Assembly (NCBI RefSeq): GCF_039522025.1
Contig: NZ_BAAADB010000023.1
Location: 1-64,000, forward strand
DNA length: 64,000 nucleotides
Reading direction: 5' to 3'
DNA from: Deinococcus depolymerans
GTDB lineage: Bacteria > Deinococcota > Deinococci > Deinococcales > Deinococcaceae
How positions within the stretch are numbered: position 1 is the first letter of the stretch; the number at the start of each line of letters is the position of its first letter. Below the pieces are notes generated by a model that was given only the letters and a program-made list of their open reading frames with translations, ran no database searches and was not told where the DNA came from. The translations under genes and the position numbers were made by a program. Positions 1-9,906 of the stretch are shown piece after piece.

Positions 1-2
1 CA

Positions 3-83
3 CAACGGCAGGCAGCTCAGAATGCTGAAAAGTACGTCCTGACCGGGATGGAGCAGGACGGACTCCTGCTTAAGGCCGCGTGA
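3..83 (+). CDS. C-terminal fragment of a gene entering from the left
   Basis: An open frame runs in from the window edge and ends at TGA 81-83, giving 26 residues ending in GMEQDGLLLKAA. Nothing in this tail identifies a family. It is reported because the frame stays open to the edge and is followed by a typical repeat-filled intergenic gap; it could also be chance. Confidence 0.4.
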   Translation, partial: QRQAAQNAEKYVLTGMEQDGLLLKAA

Positions 84-102
84 CACGACATCGGCAGGGA
101 AG

Positions 103-188
103 TGGAAACTCTTGCTCGGATTGAATGGCTTACAAAGCCGTTCAATCCGAGCCCGTATAAGACTGCATCTTTATGGCAAGTGCGCTAG
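103..188. repeat. Fused remnants of repeat families C, A and D
   Basis: Positions 103-114 read TGGAAACTCTTG, the terminal inverted repeat of family C. Positions 115-160 are only the first stem of family A (CTCGGATTGAATGGC with its complement), ending in CCGTATAA. Positions 165-188 match the right end of family D (compare 57670-57693), ending in CTAG. The CTAG supplies the stop codon of the minus-strand diguanylate cyclase gene. Confidence 0.6.
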
Positions 189-1654
189 CCCCGCTGTTCG
201 CGCTGGTATTTCACGCGGTAGCGGCTGCGGCTGGCCGCCTCCACGAGGTCGATGGGCGTCTGGATGTCGGGACTGGTGCGGGCGGCCCCGACGCTGGTGC
301 GGACGTGCAGGTCACGGTAGGAGAGCTGCCCGAGGGAATCCTGCAGGCGCTGCGTGACGAGGGCCATGTCCTGGGTGCTGGCGTTGTCGAGCAGGACCGC
401 GAACTCGTCGGGTCCCCAGCGGAAGATCAGGTCGCCGCGGCGTTTGTGTTTCATGATGCGTCCGGACAGGTCGCGCAGCAGTTCGTCGCCGGCCTGCAGG
501 CCGTACAGTTCGTTCACCTTGCGAAAGCCGCTCAGGTCGACGAGCAGCAGGCCCAGCGGCCGGGCGGCGCGGCCGGCCCAGCGCTGTTCGAGGGCGCGGG
601 TGAAGGCCACGCGGTTCCCGAAGCCGGTCAGGGGGTCGCGCACGCTGAGGTTCCGCAGGTTCCACCAGCGTTCCAGGGCGACGAGGGCCGTGCCGAGAAT
701 CGCGGCGTACGAGAGCGTCACGCCGGGCAGCAGGATGTTCCCCAGCCACAGGGGAATCGCGGCGGCCAGCGTCAGCATGGCGAGCCCGAAGCCCCACATG
801 CCGCGTGCCAGGACGGCCGTGACGGCGGTGGCGACGGCCAGCAGCGCGATCAGCCAGGTGGGGAGGCGGGTGAAGGGCGGGCTGAGCAGGCTGGAGACCG
901 CGCGGGCCTGCAGGGCGGCGCCGGCGACGGTCTGCCCGGTGACGTCGCGGACGGTGGGGCCGCCGGTGCCGGTGGCGGTCAGGCCGACGATGACGATCTT
1001 GCCCTGAATGTCACCGTAGCGGACGTTGCCGTTCACGACGTCCCGGAAGGGAATGACGGGCAGGCGGTCCTGGTCGGGGGAGCTGTAGCGCAGCAGTTGC
1101 GGTTCGGTGCTCAGTGGGACGTTCCGGCCGGCGGCGACGGCCAGCTGCCGCGCGAAGCTGGCGCCGAGGGGGCCGCGGTCGCCGGTGGGGTAGCCGGTCT
1201 GGAAGGTGCGGACGATGCCGTCGGGGCTGACGTTCAGGGCGCTGATGCCGGTCGGGGAACGCCAGTCGGGGCTGGCGAGCAGGCCGCTCTCGCCGGGGGC
1301 GGTGGCCAGGACGACGTTCGGCTGACTGAAGGCGTCGGCGAGGCGGCGGTCGTTCAGGGCGGGGTCGCTGAGCAGCACGTCGATGCCGATGGCGGTCGCG
1401 CCGGCCTGGTTGAGGGTGCGCAGCGCCTGCCCGTACAGTTCGCGGGGCCAGGTGCCGATGCGGCCGTAGTCGCGCAGGGAGGCGTCGTCGATGCCGACCA
1501 GCACGATGCGGCGGTCGGTGGCGCTGGGCAGGGCGCGGTTCAGGGCGTCCCAGAGGCGCGGGTTGTCCGGCAGGATCAGGGTCAGCAGCAGCGCGAGGAC
1601 CGCCGCCACCGGGACGGTGTACAGCGCCAGCGAGCGGTCAGGGGATCTCAACAT
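185..1654 (-). CDS. CHASE2-domain membrane protein with C-terminal GGDEF domain
   Basis: The protein has 489 residues. A transmembrane helix near residues 10-28 precedes an extracytoplasmic CHASE2 sensor (about 30-245). A cluster of three membrane helices follows (about 255-330), then a GGDEF domain (about 340-489). GGDEF proteins make cyclic di-GMP from two GTP. Here the signature reads GPDEF (414-418), with DPLTGFGNR and DLSGFRKVN upstream. The first Gly of the A-site loop is kept but the second is Pro, so activity is uncertain. The start overlaps the end of the upstream FecR gene by 17 bp, so the two are co-transcribed and probably coupled. FecR-CHASE2 pairing is common in bacteria and suggests that an envelope signal feeds the output domain. 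The stop codon lies in a repeat remnant, so the native C-terminus may have been altered. Confidence 0.85.
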   Translation of the reverse strand: MLRSPDRSLALYTVPVAAVLALLLTLILPDNPRLWDALNRALPSATDRRIVLVGIDDASLRDYGRIGTWPRELYGQALRTLNQAGATAIGIDVLLSDPALNDRRLADAFSQPNVVLATAPGESGLLASPDWRSPTGISALNVSPDGIVRTFQTGYPTGDRGPLGASFARQLAVAAGRNVPLSTEPQLLRYSSPDQDRLPVIPFRDVVNGNVRYGDIQGKIVIVGLTATGTGGPTVRDVTGQTVAGAALQARAVSSLLSPPFTRLPTWLIALLAVATAVTAVLARGMWGFGLAMLTLAAAIPLWLGNILLPGVTLSYAAILGTALVALERWWNLRNLSVRDPLTGFGNRVAFTRALEQRWAGRAARPLGLLLVDLSGFRKVNELYGLQAGDELLRDLSGRIMKHKRRGDLIFRWGPDEFAVLLDNASTQDMALVTQRLQDSLGQLSYRDLHVRTSVGAARTSPDIQTPIDLVEAASRSRYRVKYQREQRG

Positions 1655-3230
1655 GGCGTTCGTTGCCTGCCTCGTCCTTCAGGGTGAGGTGACCCGTGGC
1701 GTCCGGGCGGGCCAGCGGGAGGGTCCAGTCGAGCGCGGCGGGGCCGGGCCTGACGAGACGGCGGTACGTGGCGCCGCCGAGGGTCACGCTAAGCTGCACG
1801 TGGGTGCCGCTGATGAGCGAGCCGCTGTCCTGCACGTCGCCCGTGAGGTGCAGGATCCGCCCGGAGCGGGTGGCGCGGAACGTGACGGTGGGGGCGGTGC
1901 GGTCGATCACGACGGGAGCGCGGCCCGTGACGGTCTGCCCGAGGCGGCGCGCGGTGACCTGCGCCTCGTAGCGGCCCTCCGGGAGGCTGTCTTCGAGGCG
2001 TTCGAGGCGGAATGCGCCGCCCGCGCCGCTGAGGGTCACGCTGCGGCCGGCGACGCTGGCGGTCACGGTGGCGTCGGGCAGGCTGCGGGCGCTGAGGGTC
2101 AGGTCCTGCATGCTGCGCGCCCCTCGCGGCAGGGCCAGGGTGAGTGGGCGGGCGCGTTCGGCGTCCAGCGACTGGTTGAAGCGGTCGAGAGCGTCGGGCG
2201 TCAGGGTGCCCAGGGCGCCACTCTCCGCGCGTTGCTGTCCGGCGCTGACGGTCTGGTCGGCGTTGCCCGGCAGCGCCACCTGCCCCTCGAAGACCTTCAC
2301 GGTCCCGCTGGCGTCCACGCGGAAGACCGTGCCGCGCACGGCGGTACTGACGACCGGGGTGTCGAGGCGGTAGCCGCCCTGTCCCTTCTGCACGACGTTC
2401 CAGGCGGTGCCGCGTGAGAGTTTCAGCAGGACCTCGCGGCCCCGTTCGGTGCGTTCGACGGCCAGGACGCTCAGTTCGCTCTGTTCGTTCAGGCGCAGGT
2501 AGCCGCCGCCCGTGAAGCCCACCTCGGCCCAGGCGCCCGCGTCGGTGTTCAGGCGGCTGCCGGGGTCCAGGGTCTCGCCGACGTCCGCGACCCGCGTGCG
2601 GCCGCCTTGTTCGATGTGCACCATGCCGCGGGTCGCCTCGACGTTCGCGCTGCCCAGCCCGCGGAACTGCGAGGCGTACCAGGGGTCCGTTTCCCGGAAG
2701 GCGCTCAGCTGCCCGCTTCCCAGGTTCAGTTGCTGCGCGGCGCGCACGGTGATCAGGCGTCCGCCCAGGTCCACGCGGGCCTGTCCGGTCAGCACGGCGA
2801 CGCGGCGCGTGACCCGGCCGTCGAGGTCCACCCGGATCTGCCCGGGGCTGTCCATCACGACGTGGTTACCGGCGACATGCACGGCGACCGGTCCGCGCAG
2901 GAAGAAGCGGCCCTGCGTGAGGTCCGCCTCGTCCCGCAGGCGGCGCAACTGCGAGGCGCTGCCCATCACGACCTGCCCGTTCCCGGTGGTCAGGACCGCG
3001 CGGCCCGTGCCGGTGCGCAGCGAGGTGGTCACGGCGGCGCCGGCGGGCTGGGCGGCCCAGGTGCCGGCCTCTCCGAGCGTCTCGACGCTGCCCTGCACGG
3101 CACTGAGGGTCGGGGCGCTGCCGGCTGCGAGGGCGAAGGCGGCGCCGCCCAGCAGGAGCAGCGCCGTCAGGGGAACGACCCGGAGGTTCGAGTGGAGCTT
3201 CGGAACTGCTGCGGGGGCCGTCACCTTCAT
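1638..3230 (-). CDS. Exported FecR-domain protein
   Basis: The product has 530 residues. The N-terminus carries a signal-like helix (VPLTALLLLGGAAFALAAG). Two FecR-type segments follow: one begins at SAVQGSVETLGEAG, the other contains VSTAVRGTVFRVDASG, the hallmark of the fold. The C-terminal quarter resembles an Ig-like or big-domain module (VVIDRTAPTVTF). The start is ATG 3228-3230, preceded by TAGACT at exactly leaderless spacing, with no Shine-Dalgarno sequence. An in-frame extension further upstream would run through the divergent promoter and the ABC-F gene, so it was discarded. The protein probably sits in the envelope as a ligand or wall-binding partner of the co-transcribed CHASE2 cyclase. 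The specific ligand is unknown. Confidence 0.85.
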   Translation of the reverse strand: MKVTAPAAVPKLHSNLRVVPLTALLLLGGAAFALAAGSAPTLSAVQGSVETLGEAGTWAAQPAGAAVTTSLRTGTGRAVLTTGNGQVVMGSASQLRRLRDEADLTQGRFFLRGPVAVHVAGNHVVMDSPGQIRVDLDGRVTRRVAVLTGQARVDLGGRLITVRAAQQLNLGSGQLSAFRETDPWYASQFRGLGSANVEATRGMVHIEQGGRTRVADVGETLDPGSRLNTDAGAWAEVGFTGGGYLRLNEQSELSVLAVERTERGREVLLKLSRGTAWNVVQKGQGGYRLDTPVVSTAVRGTVFRVDASGTVKVFEGQVALPGNADQTVSAGQQRAESGALGTLTPDALDRFNQSLDAERARPLTLALPRGARSMQDLTLSARSLPDATVTASVAGRSVTLSGAGGAFRLERLEDSLPEGRYEAQVTARRLGQTVTGRAPVVIDRTAPTVTFRATRSGRILHLTGDVQDSGSLISGTHVQLSVTLGGATYRRLVRPGPAALDWTLPLARPDATGHLTLKDEAGNERHVEIP

Positions 3231-3237
3231 TGAATCC

Positions 3238-3280
3238 AGTCTACGAGAAAAATCTGACAATTTCGTAACGCGCGTATACT
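3238..3280. promoter_or_regulatory. Back-to-back leaderless promoters
   Basis: On the minus strand TAGACT (3243-3238) lies 7 nt before the FecR ATG. On the plus strand TATACT (3275-3280) lies 7 nt before the GTG of the ABC-F gene. A shared region containing CTGACAATTT may hold both -35 elements. Spacing this short leaves no room for a 5' UTR. Confidence 0.65.
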
Positions 3281-3287
3281 GAGGGGC

Positions 3288-5180
<1,893 letters not shown>

Positions 5181-5314
5181 TACGGATTCCGTTTGTTTCG
5201 TTGACGACCCGGAACGGCACCGGGTCGTCAACTCCACGTCCGGAGGGGCGCTTCTCTCCTACTCGCATCCGCTCGGATTGAACGGCTTTGTAAGCCATTC
5301 AATCGGAGTCCGTA
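5181..5314. repeat. Family A repeat, gap-free after the ABC-F stop
   Basis: The outer ends TACGGATTCCG and CGGAGTCCGTA are inverted. The inner stem is GACGACCCGG / CCGGGTCGTC around a 7-nt loop. A second stem pairs ATTGAACGGCTT with AAGCCATTCAAT. The first base follows the TGA of the upstream gene directly. Confidence 0.8.
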
Positions 5315-5449
5315 TGACCGCCGGGAGGCTGGGGGGCAGCTGGACGGGTCCGGCCTTCCCGGACAGCGCTTCGCTGGACAGTGCCCCCCCCGGCCGGTGC
5401 TTACGAATCTCACCCGGGCCGCCCTATCCTGAGTCCGGAAGTCAGGATT

Positions 5450-5956
5450 ATGACCAGCCCCCACCCCCAGACCCCCCCGGCCACCGCCCCCACCGCCGCG
5501 CACGCCCGCTCGCTGCACCGGGCAGCCGAGGCGTTCCTGGCGCACACCCACCCCCGCGCCCCGCTGCGCCTGAACCGCGTGACCCTGCACGGCGTCACCT
5601 ACGCTGCCGCGCCGGACCCGGCCGCGCTGCGCCTGAACCGCGCGCTGGCCGAGGAAGTCGTGATGGTCGCCCTGGCCCCCGCCGAGGCCGCCCACCTGAG
5701 CGGCACGCCCACCCCCGACGGCGGCCGGGACGCCCGCATGCTCCTCGACTGCGCCCTGACCGACCCGGACGAACGCGACACCCTGGACGCCTACCTGAGC
5801 GTCCTGCGGGGCCGCACCCGCGCCAGACTCCGCCGCGCCTGGACCGAGATCGAGGTCCTGGCCGCCGGACTGCGCGAACACGGCGAACTGGACGCCGCGC
5901 AGGTCGCGCACCGCGTCGCCTGCGCCCAGGGCATCCGCGCCAGCCTGCTCAACTGA
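5450..5956 (+). CDS. Hypothetical soluble protein
   Basis: The product has 168 residues, is rich in Ala, Arg and Leu, and shows no signal peptide or membrane helix. I recognise no domain. The middle (VTLHGVTYAAAPDPAALRLN, then EEVVMVALAPAEA) looks like a compact alpha/beta fold, and the C-terminal third is helical. ATG 5450 was chosen over an in-frame start 69 bp upstream because TATCCT (5425-5430) precedes it and the upstream residues look non-coding. The role is unknown. Confidence 0.6.
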   Translation: MTSPHPQTPPATAPTAAHARSLHRAAEAFLAHTHPRAPLRLNRVTLHGVTYAAAPDPAALRLNRALAEEVVMVALAPAEAAHLSGTPTPDGGRDARMLLDCALTDPDERDTLDAYLSVLRGRTRARLRRAWTEIEVLAAGLREHGELDAAQVAHRVACAQGIRASLLN

Positions 5957-6161
5957 AGCCGGGGTCCGTGTGAAACAAATGAGGGACTGCAGCCGCCACG
6001 CAAGTGTCGGAGGGAACCGCAGTCCGCTCCAGCAGCCCAAAAAGCGGCTGGAACGCAGAAAACAGACCCGTTTACTCGGAATCCGCCCCTTCCCTTCACC
6101 GTGCAGCGCAGCTCACCATCCCCCGCCCACACGGGCCGCACGCTGAAGGCAGGAGGGTCCC

Positions 6162-6344
6162 ATGAACGACGACACCCAGAGCATGGTCAGCCGCTGCGAC
6201 GCCACCACCTGCCGCTTCAACGAGGACATGAACTGCACCGCCGGCCAGATCGAGGTCAGCATGAGCGGCCAGACCGCCCAGTGCCTCACCTTCGCCCCGG
6301 CCGACGCCATGAACGAAAGCCAGAGCGCCCGCGCCGACAACTGA
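6162..6344 (+). CDS. DUF1540 small cysteine-containing protein
   Basis: The product has 60 residues. The pattern CDATTCRFNEDMNCTAGQIEV followed by AQCLTF matches the DUF1540 spacing of four conserved cysteines, expected to bind a metal ion. A good Shine-Dalgarno (GGCAGGAGGG) lies before the ATG, unlike the many leaderless genes here. A strong terminator hairpin starts 24 bp after the stop, so it is a single-gene unit. The function of the family is not established. Confidence 0.85.
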   Translation: MNDDTQSMVSRCDATTCRFNEDMNCTAGQIEVSMSGQTAQCLTFAPADAMNESQSARADN

Positions 6345-6368
6345 ACGCAACAGACCCTGTACAGAAGC

Positions 6369-6406
6369 GGGCCGGACGCCTCCCATAGGGGCGTCCGGCC
6401 CGTTTC
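6369..6406 (+). terminator. Rho-independent terminator of the DUF1540 gene
   Basis: A 12-bp perfect stem GGGCCGGACGCC / GGCGTCCGGCCC (6369-6380, 6390-6401) is followed by GTTTCT. Confidence 0.85.
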
Positions 6407-6407
6407 T

Positions 6408-6742
6408 ATCCGAGCAAGAGTTTCCACACCTGTTGGAGCCGTGTGCCACACGACGTCATGAGGGCGCGGAGAAGGAGAAACGTCGGTCAGCACGTCATTT
6501 TCCCCCTTGCGTCTTGGAGAGAACTTTTAGCCGTGACAAGCCCTTCTCAGCCTGAACAGCCCGGAGACAAGCATCGGGCGGTCGAACAACGAGAAGGCGA
6601 GAGACGCCGGATGTCGTGTGGTACGGGGCGCAAGGAACAGATACGCGCAGAATGCTGTGCTGACCGACAAAAATCCGTGTAGGGCCGTGATTGGCAGCGT
6701 TCTGGAGGGCATCTCGTGCCGCCTGGAAACTCTTGATCCGAG
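6408..6742. mobile_element. Family C MITE-like element, copy 1, with target duplication
   Basis: The 321-bp element spans 6415-6735. It begins CAAGAGTTTCCA and ends with the perfect inverse TGGAAACTCTTG, and is flanked on both sides by the 7-bp repeat ATCCGAG (6408-6414, 6736-6742). It has no credible ORF. The same element occurs inverted at 55723-56043 with the same length and strong similarity over its whole extent. This is the structure of a non-autonomous DNA transposon; no transposase with these ends is visible in the window. Confidence 0.8.
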
Positions 6743-6802
6743 CGGCCGGACCTTCACCACTCGCGGTTGCGTCAGGTGCGTGTGGTGAAGGGTCCGTATA
6801 AG

Positions 6803-6966
6803 CAATGGTGGGGCCAGATTCATAACTTCAGGGCAGACCAGCGATGAACACGCCGCGTCTACCCCTCCCCCTTGAGGGGGGAGGCGGGGAGGGGGTGAGC
6901 AGGAATGGCGTGACGACGTTGTCGATGCCTGTCCCCTCTGGTGCTTGAACAGTGTCCGTACCATTG
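6803..6966. repeat. Family B repeat, copy 1
   Basis: The 164-bp unit has imperfect inverted ends, CAATGGTGGGGCCA and TGTCCGTACCATTG. A central GC-rich palindrome (CCCCTCCCCCTTGAGGGGGG) lies inside it. Related copies are at 22073-22240 and 53304-53472. It is bounded by family A material on both sides. Confidence 0.7.
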
Positions 6967-6970
6967 GTCA

Positions 6971-7263
6971 TACGGACTGCCGTTTGTTTCGCCAACAATC
7001 CTGAGCTTCACCGCCTCTGCCGGCTTCACGTCCGGAGGGGCGTGTTATACGGACTCCGATTGAATGGCTTACAAAGCCGTTCAATCCGAGCGGATGCGAG
7101 AAGGAGCAAAACGGGTTCCGGACGTGGAGTTGACAGATCGGTGGTGTTCCGATCTGTGAACGAAACAAACGGAATCCGTTTTGCTCCCGCTGTGCGGGGC
7201 AGCTCTACGAGTCGCTTCGCTCGGATTGAATGGGCTACAAAGGCCATTCAATCGGGGTCCGTA
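6971..7263. repeat. Composite array of family A repeats, gap-free to the telA stop
   Basis: Three family A segments are joined: a truncated reverse copy (6971-7045), a copy from 7048 to about 7179, and a right-hand half (7180-7263) ending GGGGTCCGTA. The second has the stem allele ACAGATCGG / CCGATCTGT. The last base abuts the TGA of telA on the minus strand. Together with families C and B it fills the 860-bp gene-free stretch 6407-7263. Confidence 0.75.
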
Positions 7264-8484
7264 TCAGATTTTCAGCTCGCCCTGTGGCGTGACGTTCAGG
7301 TCCTGCGCGAGTTCGCGGGACGCCTGCTGCCGCTCGCGGTCCAGGTACGTCTGCGCCTGCGCGACCTCCTTGTCCAGCACCTGCATGGTGTCCTGGAAGC
7401 GTTCCAGCGCCTGCTGCCGGTACGAGCTGATGGCGTCCAGCGCGCCGTACACGTCCCGGAACGCCGCCTGGATGATCTGCGGGTCCACGGTGGCGCTGCC
7501 CGCCTGCCGCTGGATCTCGGTGCTCTGCTGGCGCAGCAGGCTGGCGGTCGAGCCGATCATCTTGCCGGTCGTGTCGTTCAGGGCCGTCACCTGACCCAGC
7601 ACGGCCTGTTGCGTCCCGAGGGCCTGCGAGACCATCAGCGCGGTCTTCAGGGCGCTGACGGTGGTGGTCGTGGCGCGGTCCACGCCCTTGATCAGTTCGA
7701 GGTTGTTGCGCCGCACGAGGTCCAGCGCCAGGTAGCCCTGGATGCTGACGGCCAGCTGGGTCAGCAGGTCCGTCACGCGCTGCCGCACCGCGAACAGCAG
7801 TTCCTCGCTGACCATGCGGGCCTTGTCGGGGTCGGTGGCCTGCAACTCCTGGAGGCGCTGCGTGAGGGCCTCGTCCACGGCCTTCCCGACGTGCGCGTAC
7901 TGCCGGAGTTTCTGCATGGTGTCCCACAGGTGCACCTTCTCGGTCTCGATGGTGGCGTTGTCGCGGCGCAGTTCGTCCTGACCGCGGTACAGCGCCTCCA
8001 GGATGCCGTTCAGGTGCGACTGCGCGCTCTGGTACTTGTCCAGGGCGTTCTGCACCTTCTTCCCGCCGGGCAGCAGGCCCAGGAAGCGGCGGGGCGTGGC
8101 CGCGCGGCTGGGGTCCAGGTCCTCGACGGTGCGGCGCAGGTCGGTCAGGCCGCGCAGGATGTCGCTGCCCTCGGCGAGTGCGCCGACCTTGGTGGCGCGC
8201 AGCGGGCGGTCCAGCATGCGGTTGCTGCTCTGCGCGGCGGCCCGCTGTTCGGGCAGGCCGAGTTCATGCACGGCGTCCAGCTTGCGTTTGAATTCCGGGG
8301 TGTGCGCCCCGGCGCTCAGGACGTCCTGAGCGAAGGCGCGGGCCATCTGGTCGAGCCGTGCGCGGTCCTCGGCGGACAGTGGCACCATCTCCGGCGCTTC
8401 CTGCGCCCGCACGGCCGGGACGGCGTCCGGCGCTTTCAGCAGGGAATCGGGGGGAGTCAGCGGACCGGAAGTACCATCGCTCAT
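7264..8484 (-). CDS. telA: TelA-type toxic anion resistance protein
   Basis: The product has 406 residues, is soluble and mostly alpha-helical with long heptad-rich stretches. Family landmarks include LPGGKKVQNALDKYQSAQSHLN, the LDLVRRNNLELIKGVDRATT block and the region after TTTVSALKTALMVSQAL. TelA proteins are linked to tellurite and other toxic-anion or envelope stress, often beside Ter genes, though none is seen here. The start ATG 8482-8484 (MSDGTSG) was chosen; a longer in-frame form begins further upstream but would read into the promoter of the divergent GNAT gene. The stop is flush with a family A repeat. The function is assigned by family resemblance only. Confidence 0.85.
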   Translation of the reverse strand: MSDGTSGPLTPPDSLLKAPDAVPAVRAQEAPEMVPLSAEDRARLDQMARAFAQDVLSAGAHTPEFKRKLDAVHELGLPEQRAAAQSSNRMLDRPLRATKVGALAEGSDILRGLTDLRRTVEDLDPSRAATPRRFLGLLPGGKKVQNALDKYQSAQSHLNGILEALYRGQDELRRDNATIETEKVHLWDTMQKLRQYAHVGKAVDEALTQRLQELQATDPDKARMVSEELLFAVRQRVTDLLTQLAVSIQGYLALDLVRRNNLELIKGVDRATTTTVSALKTALMVSQALGTQQAVLGQVTALNDTTGKMIGSTASLLRQQSTEIQRQAGSATVDPQIIQAAFRDVYGALDAISSYRQQALERFQDTMQVLDKEVAQAQTYLDRERQQASRELAQDLNVTPQGELKI

Positions 8485-8573
8485 GCCCCCCATTACGCAC
8501 CCCATGCGTGAGGAGTTGCATCCGGCAGAAGGCGTATGTCCACAGATTCCCGGCCGGGGTACGCTGCGCGTCG

Positions 8574-9146
8574 ATGCCCACACCGCCCAACGTGACCCTG
8601 CCCGTCCTGACCCTGCGTGACCGCCGTGACGACGACCTGCCCACCCTCTGGCGCTGGCTGCATGCCGAGAGCGGCCCGGAATGGAAACGCTGGGACGCCC
8701 CGTACTTTCACGCGGGCAGCGGGCCGTCCACGCTGTCCCTGACGGACTTCACGGCCCGCGAGCGTGGTCGTGCGCCCGATCCGCACGGGCAGATCATCGC
8801 GCTCAGCGGCGCGTGTATCGGGCAGGTCACCCGCCACGAGGAAGCCCCGGCGGGCGGCGGCTGGTGGGAGCTGGGCCTGCTGATCTTCGACCCCCGGCAC
8901 TGGGGCGGCGGGCTGGGCACGCGGGCGCTGGACCTGTGGGCGGCGGCGACCTTCGAGCAGACGGACGCGCACGTCCTGACCCTGACCACCTGGGGCGGCA
9001 ACGAACGCATGGTGCGGGCCGCCGCCCGCGCCGGTTTCCGCGAGTGCGCCCGCATCCCGCAGGCCCGCGCTTGGGCCGGGCAGCGCTGGGACAGCGTGAA
9101 ACTCGCGCAGGTGCGGACCGACCGGGCCGCTGGTCAGGCGCCCTGA
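8574..9146 (+). CDS. GNAT-family N-acetyltransferase
   Basis: The product has 190 residues in a single GNAT fold. An N-terminal strand LPVLTLRDRRDDDLPTLWRW leads into the core. The pyrophosphate-binding segment GLLIFDPRHWGGGLGTRAL carries the R/Q-x-x-G-x-G/A-like loop as H-W-G-G-G-L-G-T, and the late NERMVRAAARAGFRECAR motif is typical of the RimJ/RimL branch. The acyl acceptor is unknown. The start ATG 8574 sits 8 nt after TACGCT (8560-8565). The gene ends just before a bidirectional terminator shared with the convergent BsuPI-like gene. Confidence 0.85.
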   Translation: MPTPPNVTLPVLTLRDRRDDDLPTLWRWLHAESGPEWKRWDAPYFHAGSGPSTLSLTDFTARERGRAPDPHGQIIALSGACIGQVTRHEEAPAGGGWWELGLLIFDPRHWGGGLGTRALDLWAAATFEQTDAHVLTLTTWGGNERMVRAAARAGFRECARIPQARAWAGQRWDSVKLAQVRTDRAAGQAP

Positions 9147-9162
9147 CAGACCGGCATGAAAC

Positions 9163-9189
9163 AGCGGGCCGCCTCACACGCGGCCCGCT
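9163..9189. terminator. Bidirectional terminator hairpin
   Basis: The stem AGCGGGCCGC / GCGGCCCGCT with a 7-nt loop lies between two convergent genes. Confidence 0.7.
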
Positions 9190-9213
9190 GTTCCGTGAGC
9201 CGGTGGGGGGCGT

Positions 9214-9810
9214 TCAGTTTTCCAGCGTGACCGGGTAATCGGTGGCGACGATGCTCACGCCCGCTCCGTTGAAGTAGGCGCGGATGGTGTACTCCCCGGC
9301 AGGCAGGGCCTTGCCGTCGCTGCCCCGGCCGTTCCAGCGGACGCTCTGCACGTCCATGGTCTCGCCGGGCGCGACGTTCGTGACGACCAGCTGCATGGTG
9401 CAGACCGTGTTCGTGGGGTTGGCGCGCACGACCTTGCCGGCGGCGTTCAGGACCTCGAAGCGTACGTCGCAGGCTCCGTGCTGCAACTCGATGGGGTTCT
9501 CGCCCTCGTTGGTCAGGTTGAAGGTCCAGGTGGTGTCCTGCCCGCCGCGCAGGCTGGCGGGGCCGCTCAGGTTGGCGCTGTGCGGGGTGGTCAGCGCGGG
9601 GTTCAGGGCCGGCCGGGCCGGGGTGGTGGGTGCCGGAGTGACGGGTGCCGGAGTGACGGGTGCTGGGGTGCTGGGCGCGGGCGTGGTGGGGGCCGGCGCG
9701 GCGCTGCGGGGCGGCAGGGCCGGAATGGTGAAGATGCTCACCTGGGCCTGGGCGGACAGCGTGCCGAGCAGGGCGATGGACAGCAGGGCCGTGCGGATGC
9801 GGGGCGTCAT
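9214..9810 (-). CDS. Secreted BsuPI-like protein with a Pro/Ala/Thr linker
   Basis: The product has 198 residues. A signal peptide (IRTALLSIALLGTLSAQAQ) is followed by a low-complexity linker of repeated TPAPVTPAP units (about 40-70). A BsuPI-like beta-sandwich domain follows, containing TWTFNLTNEGENPIELQHGA and ending PAGEYTIRAYF. BsuPI is known as an intracellular proteinase inhibitor fold, but exported versions like this are usually of unknown role. A GTG three codons upstream (9819) is a possible alternative start. The linker is encoded by near-identical DNA repeats (9625-9700), so its length may vary between strains. Confidence 0.75.
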   Translation of the reverse strand: MTPRIRTALLSIALLGTLSAQAQVSIFTIPALPPRSAAPAPTTPAPSTPAPVTPAPVTPAPTTPARPALNPALTTPHSANLSGPASLRGGQDTTWTFNLTNEGENPIELQHGACDVRFEVLNAAGKVVRANPTNTVCTMQLVVTNVAPGETMDVQSVRWNGRGSDGKALPAGEYTIRAYFNGAGVSIVATDYPVTLEN

Positions 9811-9906
9811 GCCCTTCACTGTGCGCGGCCCTGCCTGACGCCGGGTGAGGAACCCCGAGCGAACCTTCAGGGAAGGCGTGGGGTGCGGTGTGTGGTGGGG
9901 GTGGGA

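Noticed and set aside
6162..7263. CRISPR array in the repeat-rich region
   Set aside because: The units are long, inverted and mixed; there are no regular spacers and no cas genes.
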